Positions 41,080 through 50,390 are shown, counted from the stretch's first letter. The stretch: 62,466 nucleotides of DNA from Absicoccus intestinalis (GCF_033971885.1 NZ_JALBUS010000012.1:1-62466); one strand, 5' to 3'. The notes: generated by a model not told the origin, from the sequence alone. Translations and numbers: made by a program.

Positions 41080-41703
41080 TTATAAACCCCAAAGGACAAT
41101 TGCCCAATGAGAAAAAAGATCAATGCTATTGCTTACCATTCGCATCAATGGTCCATCCAGAATGCCCGAAGAAATCAATAAGATGAAAACGATCATCATG
41201 ACATTGGATCCTTGCGTAAAGCGGATATATTTATCCAATGGTAAAAACGCAAATAAGATCTTCGATCCATCCAATGGCGGAATGGGCAATAAATTAAAGA
41301 CACCAAAACCAATGGATAATACCGCAATGGATGAAAGAAGCGATAACACAAACGTACTTTCCACATTGGCTTTGACACATCCATAATAAAGGATGATCGA
41401 TACCAAGGCCAATAAAAAATTGGCAATGGGCCCTGCAAAAGCCGTCCATATCATTCCCGTTTTGGGATCTTTATAATAACGAGGATCTACGGGTACGGGT
41501 TTGGCCCAACCAAAACGAAACACCAACAAACACAACAACCCCGCCCAATCGACATGGGCCAATGGATTTAAGGTCAATCGCCCTTCTTCCTTCGCGGTTG
41601 GATCACCAAACCAATAAGAAACCAAACCATGTGCACTTTCATGAATGCCCATGGCTAGAATGACCGCGATCACACGAATACATATGGATTGTATCGACAA
41701 CAT
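41080..41703 (-). CDS. Site-2-protease-like M50 metalloprotease, 207 aa
   Basis: A membrane zinc protease: HESAH (HExxH) in the first helix near residue 21, TAFAGPIANFLLALV in the middle, and the conserved NLLPIPPLDGSKIL with the third zinc ligand Asp. Short single-domain members like this occur widely in Firmicutes (YwhC-like). They cut membrane-embedded substrates; the target is unknown. It is the last gene of the operon, 5 bp after ychF. Confidence 0.88.
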   Translation of the reverse strand: MLSIQSICIRVIAVILAMGIHESAHGLVSYWFGDPTAKEEGRLTLNPLAHVDWAGLLCLLVFRFGWAKPVPVDPRYYKDPKTGMIWTAFAGPIANFLLALVSIILYYGCVKANVESTFVLSLLSSIAVLSIGFGVFNLLPIPPLDGSKILFAFLPLDKYIRFTQGSNVMMIVFILLISSGILDGPLMRMVSNSIDLFSHWAIVLWGL

Positions 41704-41708
41704 ATCAC

Positions 41709-42812
41709 CTACACATTAAAGCGGAAATGTACAACATCCCCATCTTGCATCACATAGTCTTTTCCTTCCAAACGTAAACGACCGGCTTCACGAATGGCAG
41801 CTTCTGTTTCTAATTGGTCAATATCATCGAAAGAATACACTTCTGCTCGAATAAAACCACGCTGAAAATCGGTATGGATGATGCCTGCACATTCCGGTGC
41901 TTTCATCCCTTTTTTAAAGGTCCAAGCACGACATTCATCTTCACCAGCTGTTAAAAAGGTTTGCAGATCCAATACCGCATACGCTTTTTGGATCAAAGCA
42001 TCCAAACCACTATGGGGTAAACCCAAATCGTTTAAGAATTCATCTTTTTCTTCAGCCGATAAACTCGATAGATCTTCTTCGATCTTGGCACACAAAGGCA
42101 CGATTTGTGCATTGTCCTTTTGTGCATAGGCTTTTAAAGCTTGATAATAGGGATTGGTTTCGGGATCTACAATGCCTTCTTCATCCATATTGGCTACATA
42201 GATCACCGGTTTAGTACTCAATAAATTGTATGTTTTTAAGAAGGCAGCTTGTTCATCATCCACTTCGACACTACGAGCCGGTTGTCCTTGTTCCAAGACC
42301 GCTTTTAATCGATTGAGAAGATCCATTTCTTCCAGAGCATCTTTGGTCTTGGTCGTGATTGCTTTTCGTTCTACCTTAGAAATTCGATTTTCCACGGTTT
42401 GTAGATCTGCCATGACCAGTTCTAAGTTGATGATTTCCACATCCCGCACGGGATCGATCGAATTTTCGACATGGGTGATGTTCGCATCATCAAAACAACG
42501 CACGACATGACAAATCGCATCGGTCAAACGGATGTTGGATAAAAATTGATTTCCCAATCCTTCCCCTTTGCTGGCTCCTTTAACTAGACCCGCAATATCG
42601 GTAAATTCAAAAGTTGTATAGATGGTTTTTTTTGGATGAAACAATTCCACCAAACGATCAATGCGATGATCCGGTACCTCAACCACACCGACATTGGGCT
42701 CAATGGTTGCGAATGGATAATTGGCCGCTTCCACTTGTGAATTGGTGATTGCATTAAATAGAGTCGACTTACCTACATTGGGTAGGCCCACAATTCCTGC
42801 AGTTAATGACAT
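41709..42812 (-). CDS. ychF: Redox-regulated ATPase/GTPase YchF (Obg family), 367 aa
   Basis: P-loop GLPNVGKST, FTDIAGLVKGASKGEGLGNQ (G3 region), the NMDE variant of the NKxD motif that confers ATP preference, and a C-terminal TGS domain (EVYSFDDIDQLETEAAIREA). YchF binds ribosomes and affects stress responses. Starts 2 bp after DUF951. Confidence 0.95.
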   Translation of the reverse strand: MSLTAGIVGLPNVGKSTLFNAITNSQVEAANYPFATIEPNVGVVEVPDHRIDRLVELFHPKKTIYTTFEFTDIAGLVKGASKGEGLGNQFLSNIRLTDAICHVVRCFDDANITHVENSIDPVRDVEIINLELVMADLQTVENRISKVERKAITTKTKDALEEMDLLNRLKAVLEQGQPARSVEVDDEQAAFLKTYNLLSTKPVIYVANMDEEGIVDPETNPYYQALKAYAQKDNAQIVPLCAKIEEDLSSLSAEEKDEFLNDLGLPHSGLDALIQKAYAVLDLQTFLTAGEDECRAWTFKKGMKAPECAGIIHTDFQRGFIRAEVYSFDDIDQLETEAAIREAGRLRLEGKDYVMQDGDVVHFRFNV

Positions 42813-42814
42813 AA

Positions 42815-43015
42815 TTATTGATTTCCTTTCGATACAACGCGTTTTAAACGCTTTTCAAATTTTGAACGTGGCATTAAAACACTGGCGCCACAACCTAGAC
42901 ATTTCACTCGAATATCAGCACCCATCCGAATGATTTTCCATTGTTTGGATTTATGACAAGGATGCTCCTTTTTCATTTCGATGATATCGCCTAGATCATA
43001 ATTTTTTTCTTCCAT
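42815..43015 (-). CDS. DUF951 family protein, 66 aa
   Basis: A small basic protein with DIIEMKKEHPCHKSKQWKII, then GADIRVKCLGCGASVLMPR, the DUF951 pattern with Cys residues that may bind metal or nucleic acid. In Firmicutes it is almost always next to ychF, as here. Function unknown; a ribosome-linked role is often presumed. Confidence 0.88.
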   Translation of the reverse strand: MEEKNYDLGDIIEMKKEHPCHKSKQWKIIRMGADIRVKCLGCGASVLMPRSKFEKRLKRVVSKGNQ

Positions 43016-43020
43016 GATCC

Positions 43021-43875
43021 TTATCCTCTTTCATGATTCCGATAGGCTTCCAAGGTATTCGCTAACAACATGCATACGGTCATTGGTCCTACCCCTTTTG
43101 GTACCGGAGAGATTGCCGAAACTTTATCTTTGACAGCATCAAAATCAACATCACCACAAAGTTTGCCGTTTTCCATCCGATTGATGCCTACATCGATCAC
43201 GACTGCTCCTGCTTTGACCCAGGAAGCTTTCACCATTTTCGGACGTCCCATCGCAACCACAAGCACATCCGCTTGGGAACAGATGGATTCGATATCTGGC
43301 GTTTTCGAATGGGCGATCGTAACGGTCGCATTTTGATTTTGCAGCAACAACGCAACAGGCTTTCCCACTAGATTGGATCGACCACAAACAACAGCTCGTT
43401 TTCCGGCCAGATCTTCTAGGCCAACGGATTTCAACATATACATGATGCCTTTGGGCGTACAAGGAACAAATCCAGGCCGACCTGTTAATAGATTTCCCGC
43501 ATTGAGAGGATGGAGCCCATCGACATCTTTGGATGGATCAATAGCCATGATCACCGAATCTGCATCTAAATGCTTAGGCAAAGGCAATTGGACCAAAATG
43601 CCATCCACCTTGTCATCGGCATTTAATGCTCTGACTGTGGCCAATAATTCGGCTTGTGAAATATCGCCATCCAATGTAATCGTTCGATTTTCCATGCCCA
43701 CACTGATGCAAGCATTCGCTTTGGAACGAACATACGACTGACTAGCTGGATTGTCCCCCACCAAAACAACCGCTAACACCGGCAAGCGTCGGCCATTGGC
43801 TTTGATGTGATCCACTTCGGATCGAATCGAGTCCTTCACTTCTTTGGCTAATTCATTTCCCCAAATTGTTTTCAT
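43021..43875 (-). CDS. folD: Methylenetetrahydrofolate dehydrogenase/cyclohydrolase, 284 aa
   Basis: FolD interconverts 5,10-methylene-THF and 10-formyl-THF. It has SQSYVRSKANACISVGM, with the catalytic Lys of the YxxxK motif, then DGILVQLPLPKHLD, VVCGRSNLVGKPVALLL and a C-terminal SPVPKGVGPMTVCMLL, where the usual GGVGP is KGVGP. Length is normal. Its start overlaps the dtd stop by 4 bp. Confidence 0.95.
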   Translation of the reverse strand: MKTIWGNELAKEVKDSIRSEVDHIKANGRRLPVLAVVLVGDNPASQSYVRSKANACISVGMENRTITLDGDISQAELLATVRALNADDKVDGILVQLPLPKHLDADSVIMAIDPSKDVDGLHPLNAGNLLTGRPGFVPCTPKGIMYMLKSVGLEDLAGKRAVVCGRSNLVGKPVALLLQNQNATVTIAHSKTPDIESICSQADVLVVAMGRPKMVKASWVKAGAVVIDVGINRMENGKLCGDVDFDAVKDKVSAISPVPKGVGPMTVCMLLANTLEAYRNHERG

Positions 43876-44324
43876 TTACATATCTCCTCACTGTCTAAAA
43901 CAATGGTCACTGGCCCATCGTTACACAAATCAATTTTCATATCCGCACCAAATATCCCCGTTTGAACATCAATGCCTTTGGCTTGTAAAGAGGCATTGAA
44001 AGAATCATACAGCGGAATCGCGATATCTGGTTTGGCTGCTTTCACAAAACTAGGTCGATTGCCTTTTTTACAATCAGCATATAAAGTAAATTGCGAAATG
44101 GATAAGATCGCGCCGTTGATGGCTTGGATCGACAAGTTCATTTTACCATTTTCATCACCAAATACACGTAGATTGATGATTTTATGAATCATTTTATCCA
44201 CAATGGCTTGGGTATCATTCGGTGCAAATCCAACCAAGACAAGAAAGCCTTCTTGTATGCTTCCGGTAACTTGTTCATCCACCGTACAAGTAGCATGTGA
44301 TACTCTTTGAACTACGACGCGCAT
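43872..44324 (-). CDS. dtd: D-aminoacyl-tRNA deacylase, 150 aa
   Basis: It removes D-amino acids mischarged on tRNA. Motifs: MRVVVQRVSHATCTVDEQVT at the start, SQFTLYADCKKGNRPSF and the Gly-cisPro motif NDGPVTIVLDS. Start ATG 44324 has GGAGG upstream and overlaps ispF by 13 bp; the longer frame to 44441 lies inside ispF and is rejected. Confidence 0.95.
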   Translation of the reverse strand: MRVVVQRVSHATCTVDEQVTGSIQEGFLVLVGFAPNDTQAIVDKMIHKIINLRVFGDENGKMNLSIQAINGAILSISQFTLYADCKKGNRPSFVKAAKPDIAIPLYDSFNASLQAKGIDVQTGIFGADMKIDLCNDGPVTIVLDSEEICK

Positions 44325-44794
44325 TCTTCCTCCAATAGGCAGATGCTCATGGCGACCATGCCTTCTTCTTTCCCAACAAATCCCATTTTTTCGCCACGCG
44401 TGGCCTTGATGGAAATTTGATCCATCGAACAATGTAAACAATCAGATATATTTTGCCGCATCTGTTGAATATATGGTGCCATTTTCGGCTTTTCCGCCAA
44501 AATGGTCGCATCTACATTGCCAATATGGTATTTCTTTTCTTTCATCATCTCATAGATCTTGGCTAGGATCTTCATACTATCCATATCTTTATATCGAGGA
44601 TCCGTATCGGGAAAATGCTTGCCGAGATCGCCCAATGCCAAAGCACCGAGAATACTTTCCCCAATCGCATGAACCAAGACATCGGCATCAGAATGTCCCA
44701 ATAAGCCCTTCTCACAAGGAATGGGAACCCCACCTAAGATCAATGGTCGACCAGCCACAAGTTGATGAATATCAATGGATTGACCAATTCGCAT
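44312..44794 (-). CDS. ispF: 2-C-methyl-D-erythritol 2,4-cyclodiphosphate synthase, 160 aa
   Basis: An enzyme of the MEP isoprenoid pathway. Zinc-site motif GQSIDIHQLV (DxH), then GHSDADVLVHAIGESIL, DTDPRYKDMDSMKIL and ATRGEKMGFVGKEEGM are all typical. Length is normal. It leads a six-gene operon (ispF-dtd-folD-DUF951-ychF-M50 protease). Confidence 0.95.
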   Translation of the reverse strand: MRIGQSIDIHQLVAGRPLILGGVPIPCEKGLLGHSDADVLVHAIGESILGALALGDLGKHFPDTDPRYKDMDSMKILAKIYEMMKEKKYHIGNVDATILAEKPKMAPYIQQMRQNISDCLHCSMDQISIKATRGEKMGFVGKEEGMVAMSICLLEEECAS

Positions 44795-44865
44795 AATAAA
44801 TTTTCCTCTCTATTTGCGTCCACCCCTATTTTGTGTGTTCGCTTTTCTATTTTTTCATAATTTCT

Positions 44866-44874
44866 ATGATACCA
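44866..44874 (-). promoter_or_regulatory. Extended -10 promoter of the ispF operon
   Basis: Minus strand TGGTATCAT (extended -10, TATCAT at 44866-44871); no good -35 is seen. Confidence 0.5.
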
Positions 44875-44885
44875 CAATCCAAACA

Positions 44886-44913
44886 CAAAAAAAGCCTGGG
44901 TGTTACCAGGCCT
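44886..44913 (-). terminator. Terminator of the NlpC/P60-like gene
   Basis: Stem GCCTGG/CCAGGC (44894-44899 and 44906-44911) with seven T residues on the minus strand. Confidence 0.9.
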
Positions 44914-44919
44914 TATCAA

Positions 44920-46068
44920 TTATTGATTAATGGCAATATAATATTGGGTTCCAGCTGGAACATCAATGTTGGAAGCTGCCACATTGGCTGTATAGCCCCA
45001 ACCACCATTGACAACTGTATCATTACCAACATAAACGGCAATGTGATCCGGAACGACTACGCCCTCTGAGCCGGCACGGCCATCATTCGCATAATAAACC
45101 AAGTTACCTGGTTGCAACAAAGAACGATCGGTAAATACCGTTCCTAAGCTTTGGTATTGATCCGGCCAATATACACCATAAACTTCACTACCAGCTGCTG
45201 CATTCAATGCATCCGTTGCCGTATTGGTACACCATTCGTGTTCACCAATCTCAGCTAAAGCAGCCTGCGCAACGCGTTCATTGAAAGAACTATTTTGCGT
45301 TGTCTGGGTATTGTCAGCAGGTGTAGTAGGTGTTGTCGTTTGCGTATTATCTGCAGGTGCTGCAGGTTGTACCGGTGTGGTTGTTTGCGTATTATCCGCC
45401 GGTGTTGTCGGCGTTGTTGTTTGCGTATTATCTGCAGGTGCTGCAGGTTGTACCGGTGTGGTTGTTTGGGTATTATCAACAGGTGCTGTGGTTTGGGTAG
45501 TATCAACTGGCGTTGTTGGTTGCTCTACGATCGTTGTGGTTTGATCGCTGACTGGAGTCGTAATCGTACTTTGCGTATCTTCATTAACTACAGGTGTAGA
45601 TACAACATCACTGGTAGAAGCTGCTTTCTCCAATAGATTTGTCGAATCTGCTTTGTTTGTTTCATCAACAACAGCAGCAACAACCGTTGTATCTGCAACA
45701 TCCGTTTTAGCCACCGATTCCGTTGCTTGTGTAGTATCATCTAAACGGCTTGATTCTGTGTCTACAGCTTCTACAGTCGATGCTTTTACACTGTCAGCAA
45801 CTGTAGCAACAGTATCATTCGAAAGAGCAGTCGCACTTGCATTATATGCTTTTTCGGTGTCGGCTTTTCCATCTTTATCTAAATAAATGGCTTTTTTATT
45901 GGAAGTTACCCAACTGTTTTTTGCAATCGTACGATCTTTTTTTACATATTTGTCACCATGCCATCCAGGTTGTGATTCCATTGCATAAATTGTTCCAACA
46001 ACGGGTAGTGCAGAGGCAACACATAAGATCGCGGCAACCTTCTTTCCATTATTTTCTACAAAGTTCAT
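44920..46068 (-). CDS. Secreted NlpC/P60-like cell-wall hydrolase with Thr/Pro repeats, 382 aa
   Basis: An N-terminal signal-like hydrophobic segment (VAAILCVASALPVVGTIYAM) is followed by a short wall-binding-like part (GWHGDKYVKKDRTIAKNSWV). Then comes a long Thr/Asp/Ser-rich region and Pro-rich tandem repeats (PVQPAAPADNTQ, PTTPADNTQ). The C-terminal about 120 residues resemble NlpC/P60 or CHAP peptidases: Cys in EIGEHEWCTNTA and His in VPDHIAVYVGN. It probably cleaves peptidoglycan cross-bridges or stem peptides at the surface. ATG 46068 has GGGGGG upstream. The protein is low-complexity in its middle. Confidence 0.75.
   Translation of the reverse strand: MNFVENNGKKVAAILCVASALPVVGTIYAMESQPGWHGDKYVKKDRTIAKNSWVTSNKKAIYLDKDGKADTEKAYNASATALSNDTVATVADSVKASTVEAVDTESSRLDDTTQATESVAKTDVADTTVVAAVVDETNKADSTNLLEKAASTSDVVSTPVVNEDTQSTITTPVSDQTTTIVEQPTTPVDTTQTTAPVDNTQTTTPVQPAAPADNTQTTTPTTPADNTQTTTPVQPAAPADNTQTTTPTTPADNTQTTQNSSFNERVAQAALAEIGEHEWCTNTATDALNAAAGSEVYGVYWPDQYQSLGTVFTDRSLLQPGNLVYYANDGRAGSEGVVVPDHIAVYVGNDTVVNGGWGYTANVAASNIDVPAGTQYYIAINQ
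45310..45480 (-). repeat. In-frame tandem repeats in the wall-hydrolase linker
   Basis: Two nearly identical 81-bp units, each encoding TTTPVQPAAPADNTQ plus TTTPTTPADNTQ, with further partial units on each side. They are likely prone to copy-number change. Confidence 0.8.
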
Positions 46069-46190
46069 ATTATGACCCCCCTATCGGTTTTTTAATTGTA
46101 CAGTACCAATTTAACATAGATAGACAATGTTTGCAAGTTGACCAAGAGCACTTCCTAGTTCCATTTTTAAATCAAATTGTTGATAAAGCC

Positions 46191-46232
46191 AATAAAAAAG
46201 CGGGCCCGACAATTCGCCAAGTCCGCTACTTT
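46191..46232 (-). terminator. Probable terminator of pgk-tpiA
   Basis: An imperfect GC-rich stem (AGCGGAC...GGCCCGCT on the minus strand) followed by six T residues, just after the tpiA stop. Confidence 0.6.
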
Positions 46233-46235
46233 CAA

Positions 46236-46985
46236 CTATTTTGTTTTTTCAATAATTTCAATGAAACTATCTTCTTTCAAAGAAGCCCCACCAATTAATG
46301 CACCATCAATATCTGGTTGCGCCATATATTCCACAACATTATTTGGTTTTACACTTCCACCATATTGAATACGTACTTCATCGGCTGCTTGATCACCAAA
46401 CAATTCACGAACCGTATCACGAACGGTCTTGCAGCAATTTTCAGCAATTTCAACCGAAGCACTCTTACCTGTACCAATTGCCCAAATTGGTTCATACGCA
46501 ATGACCATTTTCGCAACGGCTTCTGGTGCTAAACCAGCCAAAGAACCTTTTAATTCCTCTTTGATAACTTGAGCCGATTGACCTGCATCATATTGTTCTT
46601 CCGTTTCACCAATACATAAAATAGGGGTAATACCGGCTTTGATCAAACGATGTGCTTTTTTGTTGACGGTTTCATCCGTATCACCAAACATTTGACGACG
46701 TTCCGAGTGACCAATAATGCACCATTTGATACCTAATTCTTCCAACATTGGAACAGATACTTCACCAGTGAAAGCACCAGAATCTTCAAAGTGGCAGTTT
46801 TCAGCAGCAACGATCAAATTTTTTGCGTTGTCTAAAGCTGTACGTAAATCAGTGAATGGAGCACCGATTCCATATGTAGCTGTATCGGTTGCGGCAACCG
46901 CATCGACTTTTTCAAAGAATGCTTTGGTTTCCGCATTATTTTTATTCATTTTCCAGTTTCCAACAATAATTGGTTTTCTTGCCAT
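46236..46985 (-). CDS. tpiA: Triosephosphate isomerase, 249 aa
   Basis: A TIM barrel with all catalytic elements: GNWKMNK (Lys), IIGHSERRQ (His) and YEPIWAIGTG (Glu), then the phosphate-binding QYGGSVKPNN. It interconverts dihydroxyacetone phosphate and glyceraldehyde 3-phosphate in glycolysis. It is 23 bp downstream of pgk and co-transcribed with it. Confidence 0.98.
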   Translation of the reverse strand: MARKPIIVGNWKMNKNNAETKAFFEKVDAVAATDTATYGIGAPFTDLRTALDNAKNLIVAAENCHFEDSGAFTGEVSVPMLEELGIKWCIIGHSERRQMFGDTDETVNKKAHRLIKAGITPILCIGETEEQYDAGQSAQVIKEELKGSLAGLAPEAVAKMVIAYEPIWAIGTGKSASVEIAENCCKTVRDTVRELFGDQAADEVRIQYGGSVKPNNVVEYMAQPDIDGALIGGASLKEDSFIEIIEKTK

Positions 46986-47008
46986 GATTGATTCGTCTCC
47001 TTTAATAA

Positions 47009-48196
47009 TTAGTCTTTATCGCTAATGATTGCGATACCTGGTAATGTCTTACCTTCCATATATTCAAGTGAAGCACCCCCACCAGTGGATACATGAGAGA
47101 ATTTGTCTGCATATCCTAATTGTTTTGCGGCTGCAGCAGAATCTCCACCACCGATGACAGTAATTGCATCTGGTAATTCCGAAATGGCTTTACAGATTTC
47201 TTCTGTACCTTTCGCAAATTTCTTCATTTCGAATACACCCATAGGTCCATTCCAAACTACGGTTTTGGCACCAGCCAATGTTTCTTTGAACAATTCAACC
47301 GATTTTGGACCAATATCCAATCCTTGCCATCCATCTGGAATTTGACCAGCATCGGCATATTGTGTATTTGCATCTTCTGAGAAAGCATCGGCGATCACAT
47401 TATCAACTGGCAATACCAATTTGTCACCTGCTTTTTCAAGATATTCTTTCGCTAAATCGATCTTATCTTCTTCAACTAAAGAATCACCAATCTTACCACC
47501 TTGCGCAGCAGAGAATGTGTAAGCCATTCCACCACCAATGATGACTTTATCGGCTTTCTTCAATAAGTTATCGATGACATCGATCTTGCTGGAAACTTTT
47601 GATCCACCAATGATTGCAATGAATGGATGAACAGGATTGTCTACAGCCTTACCTAACATGGTTACTTCTTTTTCTACCAAGAAACCAATCGCATTTTCTT
47701 TTAAGTTTGTTGGGATACCAACCGTAGATGCATGCGCTCTATGCACAGATCCAAAAGCATCTTCCACAAATACATCGCCTAAGCTTGCCCAATATTTTCC
47801 TAATTCAGGATCGTTCTTCGATTCACCTGGTTCATAACGTGTATTTTGAACAACTAAGATTTCGCCATCTTTCAAAGCAGCTACAGCATTTTCCAATGTA
47901 GCCCCTCTCGTTTCTGGGCAGAAACTTACTTTTGTATCTGGCAATAATTCTTGTAAACGAACAGCAGCACATTCCAAATTGTTCTTTGCTTTGTCTTCTT
48001 CTGTTTTTACTTTACCTAAATGTGAGAATAATACGACTTTCGCATTGTTTTCAACTAAATACTTGATCGTTGGCAGAGCCATTTGAATACGGTTATCATC
48101 CGTGATCACTCCATCTTGTCTTGGTACGTTGAAGTCAACACGTACAAGGACCTTTTTTCCATTTACATCAAGGTCTTTTACAGTTCTTTTTGCCAT
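47009..48196 (-). CDS. pgk: Phosphoglycerate kinase, 395 aa
   Basis: Glycolytic ATP-forming kinase. MAKRTVKDLDVNGKKVLVRV and DFNVPRQDG at the start, SHLGKVKTEEDKA, AFIAIIGGSKVSSKIDV and the C-terminal nucleotide loop VIGGGDSAAAAKQLGYADK and STGGGASLEYM. Normal length. GGAGGAG precedes the ATG. Confidence 0.98.
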   Translation of the reverse strand: MAKRTVKDLDVNGKKVLVRVDFNVPRQDGVITDDNRIQMALPTIKYLVENNAKVVLFSHLGKVKTEEDKAKNNLECAAVRLQELLPDTKVSFCPETRGATLENAVAALKDGEILVVQNTRYEPGESKNDPELGKYWASLGDVFVEDAFGSVHRAHASTVGIPTNLKENAIGFLVEKEVTMLGKAVDNPVHPFIAIIGGSKVSSKIDVIDNLLKKADKVIIGGGMAYTFSAAQGGKIGDSLVEEDKIDLAKEYLEKAGDKLVLPVDNVIADAFSEDANTQYADAGQIPDGWQGLDIGPKSVELFKETLAGAKTVVWNGPMGVFEMKKFAKGTEEICKAISELPDAITVIGGGDSAAAAKQLGYADKFSHVSTGGGASLEYMEGKTLPGIAIISDKD

Positions 48197-48230
48197 TTAA
48201 ACTCCTCCTACTGTATAAATATGCGTATTT

Positions 48231-48239
48231 ATTATAACA
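48231..48239 (-). promoter_or_regulatory. Extended -10 promoter of pgk-tpiA
   Basis: Minus strand TGTTATAAT with a perfect TATAAT (48231-48236) and TG upstream; the -35 is weak. Confidence 0.6.
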
Positions 48240-48280
48240 CTTGATTTTGGGTTTTCCTAGACGTTCGTGTAAAACTTCAC

Positions 48281-48316
48281 AAAAAGAAAACGAGGAGCCA
48301 TCTTTAACGCTCCTCG
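48281..48316 (-). terminator. Terminator of the glyA-rlmH operon
   Basis: An 8-bp GC-rich stem (CGAGGAGC 48291-48298, GCTCCTCG 48309-48316) followed by TTTTCTTTTT on the minus strand; it contains the stop of the small membrane protein gene. Confidence 0.85.
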
Positions 48317-48492
48317 ATCCATGCATGTACACACCAAATGATATCGATCACACAACCAACGATGCATACGATATCCAATTGCCAAGCTAAACTTGGCTGT
48401 TTATGCATCAACCAAGCATAACCAATGATCTCAAATAAGATCAAACATGCAAAAACAATATTGACACAAATCAATCCCCTATATAATTTCAT
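48304..48492 (-). CDS. Small membrane protein, 62 aa
   Basis: Two hydrophobic helices (GLICVNIVFACLILFEIIGY and WQLDIVCIVGCVIDIIWCVH) with short charged ends. Start ATG 48492 has GGGG 5 nt upstream; the frame to 48540 adds 16 unlikely residues. It lies 61 bp downstream of rlmH in the same direction. Function unknown. Confidence 0.55.
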   Translation of the reverse strand: MKLYRGLICVNIVFACLILFEIIGYAWLMHKQPSLAWQLDIVCIVGCVIDIIWCVHAWIEER

Positions 48493-48553
48493 GGTATCCC
48501 CTAAACCATAATCCCCTTTCTTACAGCGAAAATAACACAAAACGTATCCTTAT

Positions 48554-49024
48554 TTACTTATGATATTGACGATGATGATTGATCATGAACGCCCGATAGA
48601 CCTGTTCTAAAACAAGGATCCTTGTCATTAAATGCGTAAACGTTAGATCGGATAATTTCCAACGAAAATCCGCCCGGTCGATCAAAGCTTGCGAAGGACC
48701 TAATGATCCCGCAATCACAAAGACCAGATGTGCCCCTTGATCTTGCCACCCTTGCATTTTATGAGCAAAATCAATACTATCCAACATCTTCCCCTTCAGA
48801 TCCAAAAGAATCACCCAATCCGAAGGTTTGATCTTGTCTAAGACACGCAAACCTTCCTTCTCTTTGATCAATTCCACTTCTTTATCCCGATCGGTATGCA
48901 CATTCGGTTCATCTTTTACTTCTACGATCTCCATGGTATCAAACGAGGATAAACGCTTTATATATTCTTTCTGTAATTGTTGCAGACTACGATCTTTATT
49001 CTTGCCAATGGCAATCAGACGCAT
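48554..49024 (-). CDS. rlmH: 23S rRNA pseudouridine-1915 N3-methyltransferase, 156 aa
   Basis: A SPOUT-class methyltransferase: MRLIAIGKNKDRSLQQLQKE, LLDLKGKMLDSIDFAHKM, the knot region FVIAGSLGPSQALIDRADF and the C-terminal LVLEQVYRAFMINHHRQYHK. It modifies helix 69 of 23S rRNA. Its ATG overlaps the glyA stop (TAATG). Confidence 0.95.
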   Translation of the reverse strand: MRLIAIGKNKDRSLQQLQKEYIKRLSSFDTMEIVEVKDEPNVHTDRDKEVELIKEKEGLRVLDKIKPSDWVILLDLKGKMLDSIDFAHKMQGWQDQGAHLVFVIAGSLGPSQALIDRADFRWKLSDLTFTHLMTRILVLEQVYRAFMINHHRQYHK

Positions 49025-50250
49025 TAAATTTGCGCCTCTGCCGGGAATTGACGAGTCAAAGCCACAACATCTTCACGTACACGCTTTGCATAGTCTTCAT
49101 CATCGTGATCCAAAACATCGACGATCCAATGAATGACTTTTTCAAATTCCGCTTCTTTGAAACCACGAGACGTCATGGCAGCCGCACCAATACGTAAACC
49201 AGAAGTCACAAATGGTTTTTCCGTTTCAAATGGAATGGTATTTTTATTCACGGTAATACCAGCCAGATCCAATAGATATTCACCCCGTTTACCAGTCATA
49301 CCTTTCGAACCTTTTAGATCCACCAACAACAAATGATTGTCACTACCACCAGAAACCAAACGATAACCCGCATCCTGGAAGCCTTTGACCATGACTTGTA
49401 CATTCTTCAACGTTTGTTCCATATAAGTCTTAAAACCTGGCTGCATCGCTTCATATAAACATACACCCTTAGCCGCAATGACATGTTCCAATGGTCCTCC
49501 TTGTAGACCTGGGAAAATGGATGAATTTAATTTCTTACCAAATTCTTCTTTGCAGAAAACCATACCACCACGAGGGCCACGCAAAGTTTTATGGGTCGTT
49601 GTTGTTACAAAATCCGCATATGGAATCGGGCTTGGATGCAGTCCACACGCAACCAATCCGGCAATATGAGCCATATCCACCATCAAATAGGCACCACATT
49701 TATGGGCGATTTCACCAAAACGCTCAAAATCAATGATTCGTGGATACGCAGACGCACCCGCTACGATCAATTTTGGTTTGATGACCATGGCCATGTGCTC
49801 CAATTCATCATAATCAATTCGTTCTGTTTCTTTATTCACATTGTATTCAATGAAATGATAAAGTTTCCCTGAAAAATTGACACTGGAACCATGCGTTAAA
49901 TGACCACCCGATGTTAGATTCATTCCCATCACAATATCACCGGGTTGTAGGATCGTATTGTATACAGCCATATTGGCTTGTGCCCCTGAATGCGGCTGTA
50001 CATTCACAAATTCGGCACCAAATAATTTCATGGCACGATCTTTCGTTAATTGTTCAGCTTTGTCCACATTGACACAACCACCATAATAACGATGACCTGG
50101 CAACCCTTCCGCATATTTATTGGTCAATACCGAACCCTGCGCTTGCCGAACTTCTCTGGATACGAAATTTTCACTCGCAATCAATTCTACATTGTCCAAT
50201 TGTCGTTGTTCTTCTTGGGCAATGATATCAAACATTTCATTATCTCTCAT
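49024..50250 (-). CDS. glyA: Serine hydroxymethyltransferase, 408 aa
   Basis: A PLP enzyme converting serine and THF to glycine and methylene-THF. ELIASENFVSREVRQAQGS, PHSGAQANMAVY, HIAGLVACGLHPSPIP and the PLP-lysine motif TTTHKTLRGPRGG are present. Normal length. GGAGG lies 9 nt before the ATG. Functionally linked to folD, which uses its product. Confidence 0.98.
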   Translation of the reverse strand: MRDNEMFDIIAQEEQRQLDNVELIASENFVSREVRQAQGSVLTNKYAEGLPGHRYYGGCVNVDKAEQLTKDRAMKLFGAEFVNVQPHSGAQANMAVYNTILQPGDIVMGMNLTSGGHLTHGSSVNFSGKLYHFIEYNVNKETERIDYDELEHMAMVIKPKLIVAGASAYPRIIDFERFGEIAHKCGAYLMVDMAHIAGLVACGLHPSPIPYADFVTTTTHKTLRGPRGGMVFCKEEFGKKLNSSIFPGLQGGPLEHVIAAKGVCLYEAMQPGFKTYMEQTLKNVQVMVKGFQDAGYRLVSGGSDNHLLLVDLKGSKGMTGKRGEYLLDLAGITVNKNTIPFETEKPFVTSGLRIGAAAMTSRGFKEAEFEKVIHWIVDVLDHDDEDYAKRVREDVVALTRQFPAEAQI

Positions 50251-50274
50251 TGAAATGACCTCCGTTTTATGAAT

Positions 50275-50280
50275 ATTATA
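50275..50280 (-). promoter_or_regulatory. -10 element of the glyA promoter
   Basis: A perfect TATAAT on the minus strand at 50275-50280, 25 bp before the glyA start; the -35 (AAGACA at 17 bp) is weak. Confidence 0.5.
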
Positions 50281-50390
50281 ACTGATTCCCCTACTTCTGT
50301 CTTTACCTTTCCATGAAAGAAATCGTTTTTTTCAGTTGTTAAAAAAATTTAAATTTCATTTAAAGTAAATGGGTGTAATATATCCTACAT

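Noticed and set aside
45224..45544. Plus-strand Val/Cys-rich ORF
   Set aside because: It is the antisense of the Thr/Pro tandem repeats; its length comes from the repetitive composition.
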